From: DATKDP01 sp035546335
GTDB taxonomy: Bacteria > Acidobacteriota > Thermoanaerobaculia > Gp7-AA8
Reading direction: 5' to 3'
Assembly: GCA_035546335.1 (NCBI GenBank)
Contig: DATKDP010000118.1
Location: 1-44,680 of the forward strand
DNA: 44,680 nt
Made by a program: the position numbers and the translations under genes. Below are positions 30,815 through 38,723 of the stretch, one piece after another. The notes under the pieces are model-generated. The model ran no database searches. It was not told where the DNA came from and saw only the letters and a list, made by a program, of their open reading frames with translations. How positions within the stretch are numbered: the stretch's first letter is position 1; the number at the start of each line of letters is the position of its first letter.

Positions 30815-31858
30815 CTACTTCCGCACCGCACGACGGCGCAGTCCGCCGCGATCGAGAAACCAGCCGCGCGCGGTCGGCTCCGTCTTGAAGAACTGAAGGA
30901 GGAGAGAACCCACCTTCGCCCTTCCGGGTTGTGCGGGGTGTGTTCCGTCCGAAGCGAAGTCGGAACGAAGCCACACCAGCCCGTCCGAGCGAGGCGACGT
31001 GCCGTTGGCCCAGAGGTACGCTCCCCATGTGACGAAGGGGGCAAGGCCGCTGTTGTAGTCGAGATCCCCCGCGCGCGGATCGATCGTGCTGCTGCGCATC
31101 TGCTCGATCTGCGCACCGATGAGCCACTTCACCGCGAAGGCCGACTCGTAGGCATACGGCTCCGGATTCAGCGAAGAGGTGGCGTATCCGGCGTAGATGC
31201 GGCTGGAAACATAGACGAGGCGGAGGTTCGGATAGCGCACCTTGAGCGAACGGACGATGTCCCCCAGTTGTCCGACCAGACGATACGCATCCGCATTCGG
31301 CGACGGGAGCGAAACGGCCGGACTCCGGTTCGCCACCTTCACCCAGGCGACCTGCACCTGCGCTTCCGTGACGCCCGCCGCAGCGAGGTTCTGATCGCGG
31401 ATGCGGTCGTAGTTCCGTTCCGAGGGTGAATCCCAGGCGTCGGCTGCCTGCCCTCCGGCAGCGCCGTTCACGAGCAGCAACGTGGAGTGATTCACCTCCG
31501 GATCGGCGTTCGCCTGTCCGACGAACGACCAGGGATCGCAAGGTCCGCGGCTGTTCTGCGCGCAGAATTCCTGCGTCGTGTTCGACATGCCGATCGAGAT
31601 CATCACGATCCTTCCGGCGAAGCTCGGATGTCCCGCGGAGTCGAGTGGTCGGACGAGCACCGCGAACGCGCCCCCCGCGGCGGCGTGATCGTCGGGCGGT
31701 TCATTGCTCCCAAGCCCGAACAGCCCGCCGGGAAAGCCCAGGTATTGACCGGAGCCGAGGTCGGTGAGGGGGGCCTGACCGGTGGCCGCTGGCGCCACCG
31801 CGAGGAGGATGAGCAGGATCAGCAGCAGCGGCCGCTTCGTCTTCATTTCGACCATCAT
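30815..31858 (-). CDS. secreted SGNH-hydrolase-like protein
   Basis: 347 residues from ATG 31858 (GGAGAG about 9 nt upstream; ATGs at 31855 and 31846 are alternatives). The signal peptide is LLLILLILLAVAPAATGQ. SGNH-like blocks: ISIGMSNTTQEF (Ser in block I), VNGAAGGQAADAW, and a C-terminal DGTHPAQPG with the Asp-x-x-His pair of block V. The probable role is an exported esterase or carbohydrate esterase of unknown substrate. GDSL itself is GMSN, so catalytic competence is likely but not certain. It lies downstream of the 259-bp palindrome. Confidence 0.78.
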   Translation of the reverse strand: MMVEMKTKRPLLLILLILLAVAPAATGQAPLTDLGSGQYLGFPGGLFGLGSNEPPDDHAAAGGAFAVLVRPLDSAGHPSFAGRIVMISIGMSNTTQEFCAQNSRGPCDPWSFVGQANADPEVNHSTLLLVNGAAGGQAADAWDSPSERNYDRIRDQNLAAAGVTEAQVQVAWVKVANRSPAVSLPSPNADAYRLVGQLGDIVRSLKVRYPNLRLVYVSSRIYAGYATSSLNPEPYAYESAFAVKWLIGAQIEQMRSSTIDPRAGDLDYNSGLAPFVTWGAYLWANGTSPRSDGLVWLRSDFASDGTHPAQPGRAKVGSLLLQFFKTEPTARGWFLDRGGLRRRAVRK

Positions 31859-31931
31859 CTTGATTCTCTCTCCGATTGGACGGCAAGACAAGCGGGGTCG
31901 TTGACGCCGCGTGCGAAGGATCGGTGAGGCG

Positions 31932-32190
31932 GTAGGGACGAAGCATTTGCGCGGGCACAGAGCAAGAGGCTTGCGAAACCTTAACGCAGCGCAATAGCTT
32001 CGTCCGGGTGCTTGCGATGATCAGACCCAAGCACTGAGGGAGAGCGGATTGAGCCCGCCCCTGGTGGATAGGCCGCGCGATCGCCGACGCGAATGTCACA
32101 GTCTCGCAAGCACGCGGGCGAAGCTATTGCGCTGCGCTCCGGGAATGCGAGTCTGTCGCGGCGGCCTGCGCGCAAATGCTTCGCCCCTAC
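31932..32190. mobile_element. 259-bp MITE-like perfect-length inverted repeat
   Basis: The left arm 31932-32017 and right arm 32104-32190 are near reverse complements with matching internal spacing. Both begin GTAGGG(A/G)CGAAGCATTTGCGCG and end CGCAGCGCAATAGCTTCG(T/C)CCG(G/C)GTGCTTGCGA. The loop is about 86 bp. There is no coding frame inside. It fills the gap between the Ycf48-like gene and the SGNH gene. Target-site duplications are not evident. Confidence 0.75.
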
Positions 32191-32208
32191 GAGAATCCTC
32201 GCGTTCGC

Positions 32209-33348
32209 TCATACCGGCGGAGCCGCGGCTTCGATCATCCCCTCGCTGCTGGTATCGGCGGGGACAGAGCGGTATCGATACGCCATCCCATGCCGGCCGA
32301 CGAAATAGCCGTGCCCGGAGTCGGGAAACGTGATGGCATTCACTTGCGCAGGGACTCCCAGCGGCCTTGAGCTGAAGTTCCGACCGCCGTTGAACGAGTA
32401 GCCGATCTCCCTGCCGTTCTGATTGACCCCGACGATGATTTTTCCCTCGCCCGACGCATAATGGCTCTTCCAGGCCGGCGGGTTGACCGATCCCGTCCAG
32501 GTCGTCCCCCCATCGGAGGTCCAGAGCGTCTGACCGCTGGCGAGCAGAACCAGGCCGTCCTTGTCCGACCAGAAATGGATGCTGTCGATCTGATGCTCGG
32601 TCGCCGGGATGACTGAACTGCTCCACGTGTTGCCGCCGTCCGCGGTCCTGGAAAACGCTGCCACGGACGTTCCCATGGCAACGGCTGCCCCTCCGCCCAT
32701 GAACCCGCTCTGGGGCGTGACGAACTGCGCGTCCCGCACGATGCAGCCCAGTTTGCGCGACAGCCCGTCGATCGTCGTATCGACGCTGCAGGCACTTCCT
32801 CGCGTCCAGGTTTTCCCGCCGTCCGCCGTGCGATTCAAATGGCTTTGGCTGGTCGAATCGTGGTTGTCGCTCGCGAAACCCGTCTGCGGCGAGGTGAACC
32901 AGAGGGCGCGGGTGAGCGCGGGCATTTTCCCCAGCTCGACCCAGGTGCTCCCGTCAGTGGTCGCCAGGAGCCTGCTCCGCTCCGTCAAGGCCCATCCATG
33001 CTTCGCATCGAGGAAGAAGATGCCGGCGAGATCCTCGTCGGTCGACTCGGGGTCGCCGCCGAGCTGCACCTGCCAGCTCTTTCCGCCGTCTGCAGTGTAG
33101 AGGATCGTCGATTTGTCGCCTGCCACCCAGCAGGTTTCCGGGCCTGCGCAGGAGATCGCGTTCAGCTCGATGTCCTGAGAGAAGGGAACGGGCTCCCAGA
33201 TCGCTTTCATCGCCGGCTGCTCCGCAGGGGCCGGAGCGGTTTCCGCGGGAGAGGCCGTAGCGCTCTCCGCCGGAACGGTTGTTTCCTGCCTGCAGGCGAG
33301 CTGCGGGATCGACACGAGGACCGCCACGACCACGAAAAGTCGGAACAT
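32209..33348 (-). CDS. Ycf48/BNR-repeat lipoprotein
   Basis: 379 residues. GGAGGAAAC precedes the ATG at 33348. Signal peptide with lipobox QLAC (about residue 19), then an Ala/Pro/Thr-rich linker (about 25-45). The beta-propeller has repeated Asp-box motifs (YTADGGKSW, RTADGGKTW, RTADGGNTW, TSDGGTTW) as in Ycf48/photosystem stability-like proteins. Such propellers bind protein partners or polysaccharides; the role here is unknown. The last 45 codons are duplicated at 30260-30397. Confidence 0.9.
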   Translation of the reverse strand: MFRLFVVVAVLVSIPQLACRQETTVPAESATASPAETAPAPAEQPAMKAIWEPVPFSQDIELNAISCAGPETCWVAGDKSTILYTADGGKSWQVQLGGDPESTDEDLAGIFFLDAKHGWALTERSRLLATTDGSTWVELGKMPALTRALWFTSPQTGFASDNHDSTSQSHLNRTADGGKTWTRGSACSVDTTIDGLSRKLGCIVRDAQFVTPQSGFMGGGAAVAMGTSVAAFSRTADGGNTWSSSVIPATEHQIDSIHFWSDKDGLVLLASGQTLWTSDGGTTWTGSVNPPAWKSHYASGEGKIIVGVNQNGREIGYSFNGGRNFSSRPLGVPAQVNAITFPDSGHGYFVGRHGMAYRYRSVPADTSSEGMIEAAAPPV

Positions 33349-33593
33349 GTTTCCTCCGGCGCAGTAACTGGTTGAAGGGGAAAAAACGAAAGAATATCAC
33401 AGCTGTGAAGCGCCGCCGATCTTCGGCGCTATCTCGAGCTTCAACCGCGCGGAGCTCACGCCGCCGATGCCCGTGACATGATGCAGATCCTCGACCAACG
33501 ACCCTGATTCGGCAAGCCCTCGGTGAAAATCGCTCCTTCGTCCGTCTAGGACGGTGACGCTCTTCACGGGCGCCTTGAAAAGGAGGAAGCCCC

Positions 33594-34808
33594 ATGTTCG
33601 GTTCCGCAGCTCCGCGCTCGTACACTTCGTTCGGTATTTGCCGGCTGGTCCTTTCGATCGTTTTCGTTTTCACCGCCTCCGCCACGTTTGCAAAAGAGAA
33701 GCTGATCATCGTCGACTGCAACAACAAATCGAAGATCAACGACGCCCTCCTCGACACCTCTCCGGAGCTCCGCATCGAGTTCAGTGGCATCTGCCAGGAG
33801 GACGTCCGGATCACCAGGAGCAACACGACTCTTGCAGGAAAACCGGGAGCGCGAATCGTCGGAGCCACGGTCCCACTCGAGCAACGCCAGCCCGGTGTCG
33901 CCATTCACGGTGCCCGCAACGTCAACCTGATCGGATTCGAGATTCAGGACAGCGACTTCCGCGGGATCGAAATGCGGACGAGCACGGCGGCGATCGAAGG
34001 CTTGACAGTGACCGGGAGTCGAACCGGTCTCCTCCTGATCGAGCAGTCGTTCGCCTCGGTTCGCAACAGCAGCTTCAACGGCAACATCGGCGATGGAATC
34101 GGCGTCTGGGACAACTCGGCGATCGTCCTTCAGGGGCCGGTCTCCGCGAACGGCAACTCGCGCGTGGGCGTGCTCGTGAGCAACGGATCGTCACTGACGC
34201 TCGGGCCCGCGGGCGTATCGCTGACAGCGAATGGCAACCTGTTCGGGTACGCCGTTCAGGTCGCTGCGAGCGCGCAGCTCGGTTCTGCCGGGCCGACGAG
34301 TGTGGAGGCGGTCGGCAACAGCGTGCTCGGCGCACTGATTTCCCAGACTTCGAGCTGGGCCGGTCGTCTGACGGCGCGCGACAGCGAGCTCTGCGTCGAG
34401 GTCGACGGATCCGCCTTCGAGTCTCTCGGAGGAGGATTCACCGCCAGCGGGTGCACATTCGGGGTCTTCGGCTGGCTCGATTCGTTCGTCTGGCTCGGTG
34501 GATCGAACGTGTCCGGCACCGAATTCGGCGTCTATCTCGACGGCGCAACCGGGCAGATCACCAACGCGACGTTCACAGGGAACACGTCGGAAGATGTGCA
34601 CGCCGAGTTCGGCTCGAAGGTGAGCTTCAACGGCACCAATCAGGCCTGCAACGTGTTCGTTGACGAGACCTCGATTCGTCGTGGAAACACGACCTGCCCT
34701 CCCGATCCGGAGTTGCAGGTCTCGTCGATCGGCGCGCGCCAGGGGAAGGGGGCGGCGTACGGCGGCATCCGCCGAACCGCGACCGAGCCTCTGTCGCTCG
34801 AGCCGTGA
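33594..34808 (+). CDS. secreted right-handed beta-helix protein
   Basis: 404 residues. AGGAGG lies about 8 nt before the ATG. Signal peptide LVLSIVFVFTASATFA/KEK. The mature part is repetitive with parallel-beta-helix turns (VAIHGARNVNLIGFEIQDSDFRGIEM, AAIEGLTVTGSRTGLLL, SFASVRNSSFNGNIGDGIGVWDNSAIVL), rich in Asn, Gly and Ser. Helix proteins of this kind bind or cleave polysaccharides, or are simply surface-exposed. No catalytic residues are recognised. Transcribed away from the Ycf48-like gene across 245 bp. Confidence 0.85.
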   Translation: MFGSAAPRSYTSFGICRLVLSIVFVFTASATFAKEKLIIVDCNNKSKINDALLDTSPELRIEFSGICQEDVRITRSNTTLAGKPGARIVGATVPLEQRQPGVAIHGARNVNLIGFEIQDSDFRGIEMRTSTAAIEGLTVTGSRTGLLLIEQSFASVRNSSFNGNIGDGIGVWDNSAIVLQGPVSANGNSRVGVLVSNGSSLTLGPAGVSLTANGNLFGYAVQVAASAQLGSAGPTSVEAVGNSVLGALISQTSSWAGRLTARDSELCVEVDGSAFESLGGGFTASGCTFGVFGWLDSFVWLGGSNVSGTEFGVYLDGATGQITNATFTGNTSEDVHAEFGSKVSFNGTNQACNVFVDETSIRRGNTTCPPDPELQVSSIGARQGKGAAYGGIRRTATEPLSLEP

Positions 34809-34825
34809 CGGTGTGATATCGAAGG

Positions 34826-34880
34826 CGGAGCCCCCGTCTCGCCATCGCGTTGGAAATGCGGCGGTGGCGAGACGTCTCCG
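34826..34880. repeat. post-gene hairpin
   Basis: CGGAG...CGTCTCGCCA (34826-34844) pairs with TGGCGAGACG...CTCCG (34865-34880). It follows the beta-helix gene by about 20 bp. Ten contiguous pairs are perfect. There is no T-run, so it could be a processing or REP-like hairpin rather than an intrinsic terminator. Confidence 0.45.
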
Positions 34881-34924
34881 CATTTGGGGCAGGCATAGGG
34901 TTGAGGGCCAGCTAGAATGCGGAG

Positions 34925-35416
34925 ATGTCCGGGAAGCTCACGCGGCTATGGTATGCACTGAAGAAGCGGTTGATCTTCCGCCTGATCAACTTCTGGCCGC
35001 CATACCTCGGCTCGGGAATCCGGGTGACGCGACTCGACCCGGAGGGGGGAGTCGCCGAGGTGCGAATGAAGCTCCGGTGGTGGAACCGAAACTACGTGGG
35101 GACGCACTACGGTGGATCGCTCTACTCGATGTGCGATCCCTTCTTCATGCTGATCCTGATCGAAAAGCTGGGCCGCCGCTTCATCGTCTGGGACAAGAGA
35201 GCATCGATCCGTTTCAGGAGGCCCGGGCGCAGCACGGTTTTCGCGCGCTTCGAAGTGACCAGTGAAGAGGTCGAGGCGATCCGTGCTGAAGCGATTCGCG
35301 ACGGGAAGGCGGAGCGTACGTTCGTCGTCCAGGTCATCGATGACGAAGGCCAGACGGTCGCTGAGGTCGAGAAGCTCATTCACGTCAAGAAGGATCGGAA
35401 GAAGAAGCGGGTGTAA
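34925..35416 (+). CDS. DUF4442 hotdog-fold protein
   Basis: 163 residues matching the DUF4442 pattern: an amphipathic N-terminus (LWYALKKRLIFRLINFWPPYLGSGIRV), RMKLRWWNRNYVGTHYGGSLYSMCDPFFMLILIE, and a basic lysine-rich C-terminus. Hotdog-fold relatives are acyl-CoA thioesterases or acyl-group binding proteins; the N-terminal helix may associate with membrane. No catalytic Glu/Asp is obvious. Start ATG 34925. Confidence 0.88.
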   Translation: MSGKLTRLWYALKKRLIFRLINFWPPYLGSGIRVTRLDPEGGVAEVRMKLRWWNRNYVGTHYGGSLYSMCDPFFMLILIEKLGRRFIVWDKRASIRFRRPGRSTVFARFEVTSEEVEAIRAEAIRDGKAERTFVVQVIDDEGQTVAEVEKLIHVKKDRKKKRV

Positions 35417-35424
35417 TGCTTCAT

Positions 35425-35460
35425 GTGGCCGAAGATTCCGATCTTCGGCGCGGTGACGGG
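35425..35460 (-). repeat. GCCGAAGAT palindrome, copy 2
   Basis: TGGCCGAAGATTCCGATCTTCGG followed by CGCGGTGACGGG is the reverse complement of the copy at 25237-25272, including the CCCGTCAC flank. It starts 8 bp after the DUF4442 stop. Confidence 0.75.
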
Positions 35461-35552
35461 CGACGGTGCGGGCGAGTCGGGACGCTCGTGGCGGACGGGT
35501 AACCGCGTGATGGTCGGTTGCCAGTTGCATGACGAGCTGCTAGGTTGCAGTC

Positions 35553-35783
35553 GTGACGGACCTCCCGCCGGAAGTCGTTTCAGCGGTTCGACCGCTGGTG
35601 GACGAGTATCGTGCCCGCTGTCTCTGGTTTCTGCGTTCCGATTACTATCCCGAGACGGAGGAAGAGATTCGGCGCGTCCTCGACTGGATTCGACGGCACG
35701 GGGACGTCGAGGCGTTTCGTCGAGCAGGGGAGGTCGAACGATGGCTCTCACAGAAATCCAAAGGGACATCTGCCGGCTCCTAG
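35553..35783 (+). CDS. small helical protein preceding a nucleotidyltransferase
   Basis: 76 residues from GTG 35553. Helical and charged (VVSAVRPLVDEYRARCLWFLRSDYYPETEEEIRRVLDWIRRHG). No family is recognised with certainty. Its last 43 bp overlap the next gene in another frame, implying coupled translation. The order (small protein, then AbiEii-like nucleotidyltransferase) fits a type IV-like toxin-antitoxin pair, with this as the possible antitoxin. Confidence 0.6.
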   Translation: MTDLPPEVVSAVRPLVDEYRARCLWFLRSDYYPETEEEIRRVLDWIRRHGDVEAFRRAGEVERWLSQKSKGTSAGS

Positions 35784-36550
35784 CGAAGCAGCGGATCGCA
35801 AGCGGAGAAAGCTACGTCGCGGGCGGAGCGGCGCTCAACGAGATCATCGGAGGCACTCGGATCTCGCGTGATCTCGATCTGTTTCACGATACGCGAGAAG
35901 CGCTCGCGGCGACGTGGGCGTCGGATCGAGCTGCGCTCGCCGGAGCGGGATACCAGGTCGAGCTCGTGGTAGAACGGCCGGCGTTCGTCGAAGCCGTCGT
36001 CCACCGCGGATCGGATTCCGTGATCCTCCAGTGGACTCATGACAGTGCATTCCGATTCTTTCCGCTGGTTGAGCATACCGAGCTCGGGCTCACTCTGCAC
36101 GCCTTCGACCTTGCAACCAATAAGGTGCTTGCGCTCGCCGGCCGGCTGGAACCGCGAGATTGGATCGACGTCATTCACTGCGATGCCGGCCTCCAGCCTC
36201 TTGGACTTCTCGCGTGGGCAGCGAGCGGGAAAGATCCAGGACTGTCGCCGCCGGCAATTCTCGACCAGGCAGGTCGATCAGCGCGTTACTCGAGCTCGGA
36301 GATCCGAGCGCTGGCCTTCGACGGTGAGCCGCCGGATGCTGCCGCTCTTTCGCGGCGGTGGCACACGATCCTCGCGACAGCAGAACGATTCGTCGATGCC
36401 CTTCCTTCGGACCGTGTAGGAGAATGCGTTCTGGCGAATGGCGATCTCTTTCGAGGCGATCCTGACGAGTTGCGTGGCGCACTTCAGCGCGGAGAGATTC
36501 AGTTTCACCCGGGCTCGATCCGAGGGGCGTTTCCGCGCTTCGTCGAATGA
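35741..36550 (+). CDS. nucleotidyltransferase (AbiEii/AbiGii toxin-like)
   Basis: 269 residues from ATG 35741, with GGGGAGGTCG upstream. The nucleotidyltransferase motif YVAGGAALNEIIGG...RDLDLFHDT (about 28-49) contains the GG and the D-x-D pair typical of AbiEii/MNT folds. The remaining domain (about 80-269) is helical, with SDRVGECVLANGDLFRG and a C-terminal IRGAFPRFVE. Abortive-infection nucleotidyltransferases modify tRNA or transfer nucleotides to targets; whether this is a toxin or a plain enzyme is unclear. It overlaps the preceding small gene by 43 bp. Confidence 0.78.
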   Translation: MALTEIQRDICRLLAKQRIASGESYVAGGAALNEIIGGTRISRDLDLFHDTREALAATWASDRAALAGAGYQVELVVERPAFVEAVVHRGSDSVILQWTHDSAFRFFPLVEHTELGLTLHAFDLATNKVLALAGRLEPRDWIDVIHCDAGLQPLGLLAWAASGKDPGLSPPAILDQAGRSARYSSSEIRALAFDGEPPDAAALSRRWHTILATAERFVDALPSDRVGECVLANGDLFRGDPDELRGALQRGEIQFHPGSIRGAFPRFVE

Positions 36551-36591
36551 GATCCAGCGTCAGGCCTGAGGAGGCTGCGGAGGATGCAAGG

Positions 36592-37563
36592 ATGACCCGG
36601 CGACACACCCTCCCATTCTGCGTCATGCGCGAGCACATCAGAATCGCGAATGCCGCGCTCCTCGCTCTGCTCCTCGCCGGCTGTGCGACCGCCGTGCCGG
36701 TGCCGCCCGCGGACTCGATCCGCGTGATGACGTTCAACATCCGTCTCGATCTCGCGAGCGACGGCGACAACGCCTGGCCGCATCGGAAGGACGCCGTGGC
36801 GAGCATGATCCGCTTTCATGGCGCCGATCTCGTCGGACTCCAGGAGGCGCTTCCGGAGCAGCTCCGCGATCTCGACGCTCTTCTCCCCGACTTCTCTCGC
36901 TTCGGTGCCGGCCGCGGGGCCGATCGCCTCGGCGAGCATTGCGCCATCCTCTATCGCAGGGATCGCTTCGAGCTTCTGGCGCATGACACTTTCTGGCTTT
37001 CCGAAACACCGGAGGTGCCCGGCAGCAAGGGATGGGATGCGGCGTACGAACGGATCGTCACCTGGGGACGACTTCGAGATCGAAGGAGCGACGAAGTCTT
37101 TCTTCACGTCAATACGCACCTCGATAACGTGGGATCCGAGGCACGCCGCGAGGGAGCGCGGCTTCTTCTTCGCAGAGTCGATGGCGTCGCCGGATCGGAT
37201 CGCACCGGCGTCGCGATCGTCGTGACGGGAGACTTCAACGACACTCCTCGATCCGAGCCGTGGCTGCTGATGACCGCGGGCGGTTTCGACGATGCCCTCG
37301 ACCGCTCCCTCTGCCCGCACCACGGACCGGCGTCGACCTGGAACGGATTCACCGCGATCGAGGCCGGCCGGAGAATCGACTTCGTCTTCGTTCGAGGCGA
37401 CGTCGCTGTTCTTCAGCACGCCGTGCTTTCCGACACCTTCGACGCGCATCGCTTCCCCTCGGATCACCTTCCGGTGATCGCCGAGCTGCGCATCGGAGCC
37501 TCTCGACACGGCGTCCGATCGCGCTGCGTCGAGGCTGCGCATGGAGCGAGCTCAGTCCCGTAG
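36592..37563 (+). CDS. endonuclease/exonuclease/phosphatase family lipoprotein
   Basis: 323 residues from ATG 36592, which has GGAGG 8 nt upstream. A 26-residue n-region is followed by a hydrophobic core and lipobox LLAGC (about residue 31). The EEP fold follows: RVMTFNIRLD, GLQEALPEQL (metal Glu), VNTHLDN, VTGDFNDTP (catalytic Asp/Asn) and SDHLPVIAEL (catalytic His). It could cleave DNA, phosphoinositides or similar; the exported location suggests a scavenging role. The final codons and the TAG stop lie inside the AGTCCCGTAGGGACG repeat. Confidence 0.9.
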   Translation: MTRRHTLPFCVMREHIRIANAALLALLLAGCATAVPVPPADSIRVMTFNIRLDLASDGDNAWPHRKDAVASMIRFHGADLVGLQEALPEQLRDLDALLPDFSRFGAGRGADRLGEHCAILYRRDRFELLAHDTFWLSETPEVPGSKGWDAAYERIVTWGRLRDRRSDEVFLHVNTHLDNVGSEARREGARLLLRRVDGVAGSDRTGVAIVVTGDFNDTPRSEPWLLMTAGGFDDALDRSLCPHHGPASTWNGFTAIEAGRRIDFVFVRGDVAVLQHAVLSDTFDAHRFPSDHLPVIAELRIGASRHGVRSRCVEAAHGASSVP

Positions 37564-37653
37564 GGACGCTTGAAAACAGCCCGGGACTTCGTCCTGGACG
37601 AAGTCCCGGGGTAGCGCGGAGACACGAAGACACCGTCAGTCCCGTAGGGACGG
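37553..37653. repeat. AGTCCCGTAGGGACG REP-like cluster with palindrome
   Basis: CAGTCCCGTAGGGACG occurs at 37553 and 37637. Between them CCCGGGACTTCGTCC (37580-37594) is followed after one base by its reverse complement (37596-37610), a strong cruciform candidate. The stop codon of the upstream lipoprotein gene is within the first unit. The motif family is known from REP elements of GC-rich genomes. Confidence 0.75.
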
Positions 37654-37789
37654 TTGACCGCTGAAGAAACACCGAATCGAAGAACAACGAGAGGCATGTG
37701 GGGTTAGCGACTGGTTGGTGGTGCTCAGGATGACGCAAGGATGCGGTGCCTGTTCCTCTTCACTGGCGCAGAGCCGTTTTCGACCGCCT

Positions 37790-37981
37790 CTATGTGCATC
37801 TCCGGGAAGCGACGACTGAAAAGCCGAATTTCTCGTAGAGGCGATGCGCATCGCGCGTGACCAGATGCCAGCGGCGAAGTCCCTGCAGATCGGGATGGGC
37901 GAGAATCGCCGTCATCAGCTCCGTGGCGACGCCTCGTCCCCGATGCGACTCGACGACGAAGACATTCCGCGGCGGCCACAT
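37790..37981 (-). pseudogene. GNAT acetyltransferase, C-terminal fragment
   Basis: A 63-codon frame from ATG 37981 encodes only the second half of a GNAT domain: NVFVVESHRGRGVATELMTAILAHPDL, then GLRRWHLVTRDAHRLYEKFGFS. Complete relatives have about 70 more residues at the N-terminus, including the first beta-strands, so no acetyltransferase can be made. It begins exactly where the DUF4242 remnant stops (TGATG). The two fragments look like leftovers of a deletion joining two genes. Confidence 0.7.
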
Positions 37982-38128
37982 CAACTTCCTTCGCTGACCT
38001 CGACGACCTCGTCCGCAACGAGTCCGTGCGCCTCGCGGTGAACCTGCTCGGCCGCCTCGCGGCTCGGTGCTTCGCAGAGGCAGAAGACCGTGCCGTCGTT
38101 CTCGTTGAATGTCCTTGAAGAGTGGCAT
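37981..38128 (-). pseudogene. DUF4242 (nickel-binding-like) gene with internal deletion
   Basis: The start is intact (AAGGAGG and ATG CCA CTC TTC, encoding MPLFKD) but after six codons the sequence jumps, out of frame, to the second half of the family (FNENDGTVFCLCEAPSREAA, then VHREAHGLVADEVVEVSEGS). About 38 codons are missing at the junction near 38109. The remnant is therefore frameshifted. A second copy of its leader and first codons lies 100 bp upstream. Confidence 0.75.
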
Positions 38129-38280
38129 CGGAAAACCTCCTTCATTTTGTTTGGCGCCACTTGCGAGGAAACTACTTTAGTACAGTTTTCTTCCGAAGTC
38201 CGGGGGCGGGCGCGATGAAAAGTGGCATCGGAGATACTCCTTCACTTTATTTGTCGACACTGCGAGGGAACTACTTAGGC
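38121..38280 (-). repeat. 100-bp-spaced duplicated leader of DUF4242 genes
   Basis: 38121-38180 and 38221-38279 share about 80 % identity, exactly 100 bp apart. Each carries a Shine-Dalgarno (AAGGAGG or AAGGAGT), the ATG and the start MPLF. The upstream copy continues only 18 codons (MPLFIAPAPGLRKKTVLK) before a stop inside the downstream leader. This indicates that tandem DUF4242 genes existed and collapsed. Confidence 0.8.
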
Positions 38281-38311
38281 GCTTACTGGTTTCTGAACGA
38301 CAAAGTTTTGT

Positions 38312-38507
38312 GAGTCAAAAACCGGGCTCGGGCGCGGGCTCGGGCTCGGGCCCGGGTGGCTCACTCGGTTGGGCGCCGGGATTTGATCAATTTGGTCAGT
38401 ATCTGTGCGATGCGGTCGAGAAAGGTTCAGTCCCAAAGCAGGCAACCGGCGCCTTTCCCGAGCCCGAGCCCGCGCCCGGACCCGAGCCCGCGCCCGGCCT
38501 TTGACTC
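38312..38507. repeat. hexamer-armed inverted repeat
   Basis: The left arm (38312-38356) begins GAGTCAAAAACCGGG and continues with hexamers GGGCTC/GGGCGC. The right arm (38457-38507) is the reverse complement, ending CCTTTGACTC. The loop is about 100 bp. Short open frames in the arms (Gly-Ser or Pro-Glu repeats) are artefacts of the repeat. Confidence 0.8.
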
Positions 38508-38534
38508 TCAAATTTCAAATATTTTTGGGTAGCC

Positions 38535-38577
38535 TTTCTGGTTTCTGGTTTCTGGTTTCTGGTTTCAGCCTTCAGCC
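38535..38577. repeat. heptamer tandem array, unit TTTCTGG
   Basis: Four exact TTTCTGG units, then TTTCAGCC and TTCAGCC. It lies about 150 bp before the histidine kinase start, again with 7-bp period. Confidence 0.85.
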
Positions 38578-38723
38578 TTCTCCAAAAATCCGTGGGAGGA
38601 AATTCAATGGATTGAACCGGCGCTCCCCGGCGGCTGGGCCGGTGTGGCCGCAAGCCATTGAAAACAACGACTTACCGAATTTTCCACAAGGCATCGAGGT
38701 TGAATCGGGCGAAGGGACGTTCA

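Noticed and set aside
30376..30888. 170-codon plus-strand ORF over the REP cluster
   Set aside because: Composed of REP hairpins and the antisense end of the SGNH gene; no start signal.
33403..33530. Minus-strand reading frame ending ...EIAPKIGGASQL as a gene remnant
   Set aside because: About 40 codons look protein-like, but no start, ribosome-binding site or known family could be identified; too short to call.
38310..38504. 64-codon Gly/Ser/Pro-rich ORF
   Set aside because: Arises from the hexamer repeats and reads as low complexity on either strand.
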